This document shows, in pieces, positions 63,001-64,000 of a DNA stretch of 64,000 nucleotides (its first letter is position 1; each line of letters begins with the position of its first letter). Below the pieces are notes generated by a model. The model had not been told where the DNA came from, made no database searches, and worked only from the letters and a program-made list of their open reading frames with translations. The position numbers and the translations under genes are program-made. The DNA is from Prosthecobacter dejongeii. Lineage in GTDB: Bacteria > Verrucomicrobiota > Verrucomicrobiia > Verrucomicrobiales > Verrucomicrobiaceae. The stretch lies in assembly GCF_014203045.1 (NCBI RefSeq), contig NZ_JACHIF010000010.1:208972-272971 (forward strand), read 5' to 3'.

Positions 63001-63154
63001 CGTGGCAGTGGAAACACTTGTCTGAAAGGATGGGGCGAATGTCTCGATTAAACTCCATCTTTTCTGCCAGGGCAGGCACAATGCTAGCCAGCCATAGGCC
63101 TGCTAATGCAAGGCCAAGAAAAGCATTTGGAGAAAGTGAAACCTTCCAAGTCAT
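60071..63154 (-). CDS. Planctomycete-type cytochrome c/DUF1549/LamG/DUF1553 protein
   Basis: After a signal (ALAGLWLASIVPALA) there is a PSCyt1-type cytochrome motif CFHCHGFD (about residue 45-55). DUF1549 follows (about 150-360, with VDWLDVARYADSYGFQVD and CSRCHDHKYDP, a second CxxCH). A LamG/concanavalin-like insert lies at about 425-650 (IAHFTFDVLD; PFSVSLWMKT; GWVDELRVFDRDV). DUF1553 forms the rest (about 720-1010: LGLARWLTAPDHPLTARV; QSLFGRGLVKTSEDFGSQG). At 1,027 residues it is full length. The two CxxCH motifs support covalent haem binding in the periplasm. It is co-translated with the DUF1501 gene. Confidence 0.93.
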   Translation of the reverse strand: MTWKVSLSPNAFLGLALAGLWLASIVPALAEKMEFNRDIRPILSDKCFHCHGFDPKTRKGDLRLDERAAAVADGHIVPGDALKSLIMERVLSHDEDEVMPPPESKLGRLTESEIAKLKQWVNEGAEYQKHWSFIAPDLNEMPRWKAEAKTAGAKGPIDYIVTEGLKSRGLRLQPKADAATLLRRVSFDLTGLPPSAEEVLALTADSQNHAYEALVTRLLASPAYGERMAVDWLDVARYADSYGFQVDRLREVWMWRDWVIEAFNQNLPFDQFITWQVAGDLLPNATDKQILATAFNRLHQQEAEGGSVEEEYRIEYVADRVQTFATAFLGLTFECSRCHDHKYDPIKQTEYYGLSAFLQNIDEAGLYSYFTQSAPTPAFKLMDEGQKKQKRELQKKITELERQLMEVQGKVAGEGLTTLDWPDGVPPNSEGQIAHFTFDVLDKNKLADALHPSPVTKDPKDKVVDPAAILKGGNKLVEGRLGKAIQFSGDDPVETPVGNFHRHDPFSVSLWMKTPDVKERAVVMHRSRAWTDAASRGYELLIEEGKLKWSLIHFWPGDAISIRAMEELPLNEWVHVVVTNDGSSRAAGLRLYVNGKRAEVEIIRDHLTRDITGGGGDNISLGERFRDRGFKDGWVDELRVFDRDVSQSSNTALNPLLTKLQAARAQLTAFSDSQKEIMVMEELPQPKAAYVLFRGEYDKRGEVAPPVTPAFLSPFPKDAPLNRLGLARWLTAPDHPLTARVTVNRLWQSLFGRGLVKTSEDFGSQGEKPLYPELLDYLALRLIETGWDMKALVQEIVSSDVYQQRSLADAATMADDPENQWLARGARFRLPAEMIRDNALASAGLLKAQIGGPPVNPYEMAEAFKPAKVAEDGSVYRRSLYTTWQRTSPPPAMVAFDAPRRAVCSAKRERTDSPLQALILLNGTQYVEAARVLGEGMVRECREDVAKMIEYGFLRCLSRLPDAAEVNICTRLYEEQLKHFQLNPKSAVALIQTGHAPKDEALPVAATAAATVMAQALLNHDAAVVKR

Positions 63155-63285
63155 GCTGCATTATACGCAACACCCTGTTGCCTCTTTGAGATTTATCTGT
63201 GTCTAATCGTGACACACGTAAGCTGTAATCGCCTTGTCACATCCCCTTGCCAAGAAGTTCTCCGTGTCCGATTCTTTTGAAAGGC

Positions 63286-63927
63286 ATGGCGACCAAACGT
63301 AAATACCTGAATTACACCACTCCCTGGGGTGTCAGCTTATCTCCAGTAGCCCGGGCCGGCTGGTCAGCCTTTTTGATTCATGAAAGTGGCTTCCAACCTG
63401 CGCTGGAAAACTGGAATCATGAAGGGGTGGACAGTCCTTTTTGGCGCTTCTACCACAATCCTAAAGCGGGTTGCCACCTCCGCTATCAAGGGCGTGAAAT
63501 TCCACTGTTGCCAGATGAATACGTGCTCATCCCTGCCAATACCATTTTTGACTGCTGCGGCCCTGTCACGGCCTGTCACTATTGGCTGCATTTCACCGTC
63601 ACACGCCTTGCGGGCACCGTGCCGGTGGGTCCGGTCGTCTTGCCCGTTGATGAAACTCTGCGTCTCCAGCTCCAAGCAGTTCTACGGACACATGCCGAGG
63701 CACCTCACGCCTTGCGGGATCATCGCCTCTATCATGAAAGCGCTGCCCTTCTGCACAGTGCTTTCGCGAGACTAGAGTTACCTCCCACCCAAGATATACC
63801 GGATCGTTTGTTAGACGTGTTAGACCTCATTCAAAAAGCCCCACATACGCACCTCTCAAATTCTTTCTTGGCAGATCGTGCGGGCATGAGCTTGGAGCGT
63901 TTTATCCCGGACTATGCAGTAGAGTAG
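63286..63927 (+). pseudogene. AraC-family regulator, truncated within the first helix-turn-helix
   Basis: I start at the ATG at 63286 (ATKRKYLNYTTPWGVSL), preceded by AAAGG. Residues 1-110 are the cupin-like AraC ligand domain (WRFYHNPKAGCHLRYQGREI in pattern, LLPDEYVLIPANTIFDC). A helical linker follows, then the first HTH (HLSNSFLADRAGMSLERFI) begins at about residue 190. The frame then stops within 6 codons, so helix 3 and the whole second HTH are missing: 213 residues versus the usual 280-300. The downstream sequence is not recognisably the missing part. The regulator is divergent from the DUF1553 gene, which it might have controlled. Confidence 0.7.
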
Positions 63928-64000
63928 ACCAGAGGTGCGGTTAGAGTCTCGATTTTGCTAAAGATGGCGTCCATCCAGGGGCGTTTTTTGCGGGGCAGCG
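63912..64000 (-). CDS. Possible 3' end of an unidentified minus-strand gene
   Basis: A minus-strand frame is open from the right edge to TAG at 63912-63914, giving 28 residues (RKKRPWMDAIFSKIETLT in the centre). The frame overlaps the end of the truncated AraC gene by 16 bases. It could be the end of a real convergent gene, but it is too short to identify and could be chance. Confidence 0.35.
   Translation of the reverse strand, partial: LPRKKRPWMDAIFSKIETLTAPLVYSTA

Overview
The window reads as chromosomal DNA from a member of the Verrucomicrobiota, most likely a Prosthecobacter- or Verrucomicrobium-like species. This is inferred from gene content. There is a DUF1501 / cytochrome-DUF1549-DUF1553 pair, a PEP-CTERM protein, giant secreted multi-domain proteins, and an alanine/glutamine-rich coiled-coil giant beside a squalene-cyclase-fold protein. 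A kdsA-lptC-lptA-lptB-hpf operon shows a Gram-negative cell with an LPS-type outer membrane. Most of the window is moderately GC-rich and densely coded. The exception is roughly 40.3-43.7 kb, which is visibly more AT-rich and sparsely coded. I found no rRNA, tRNA, CRISPR array, phage or intact insertion sequence.

Layout. 0-4.4 kb: a minus-strand envelope/stress cluster with a probable entericidin-like lipoprotein (cut by the edge), a zinc metallopeptidase, an AI-2E-type permease with a long C-terminal extension, two DUF883/ElaB-like proteins and two very small membrane proteins. 4.5-7.0 kb: a secreted SGNH hydrolase, a glycerophosphodiester phosphodiesterase and a PEP-CTERM protein. 7.1-13.8 kb: a 1,519-residue coiled-coil membrane protein divergent from a membrane-anchored alpha/alpha-toroid protein. 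13.9-18.8 kb: a pyridine-nucleotide disulfide oxidoreductase, an alginate-export-type porin, a CPA2 cation/proton antiporter and a PhyH dioxygenase. 18.9-31.0 kb: a TPR protein, CysK, a 2,856-residue subtilase with 14 RCC1 repeats, and an aspartate aminotransferase.

31.2-36.1 kb holds a compact acyl-carrier-protein pathway: a SDR, a FkbH-type HAD protein, a free-standing ACP, a hexapeptide acyltransferase and a MaoC-SDR fusion. It may build and transfer a glycerate-derived acyl group, and it is the best candidate for an undescribed biochemical system. 36.2-40.1 kb is the Kdo/LPS-transport/hibernation-factor operon.

40.3-44.6 kb is an accessory island of orphan genes, including a SUKH (SMI1/KNR4) protein. 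Short structured repeats built on TGCC-GGCA lie upstream of most genes, and one repeat has attC-like ends. 44.7-48.0 kb: a Tat-exported amidohydrolase preceded by a ten-copy heptamer repeat, an M20 peptidase and a secreted DUF6263-like protein. 48.1-53.6 kb: an exopolysaccharide operon with a tandem double GT4 glycosyltransferase, an AsnB-type amidotransferase and an O-antigen-polymerase-like protein. 53.7-63.2 kb: a YlbF-family protein with a Cys-rich tail, an ABC ATPase without a permease, a creatininase-family/MFS pair, a phospholipase D-like lipoprotein and the DUF1501/DUF1553 pair. The window closes with an AraC regulator cut short inside its first helix-turn-helix.

All family assignments come from motifs read by eye; none was checked against a database.
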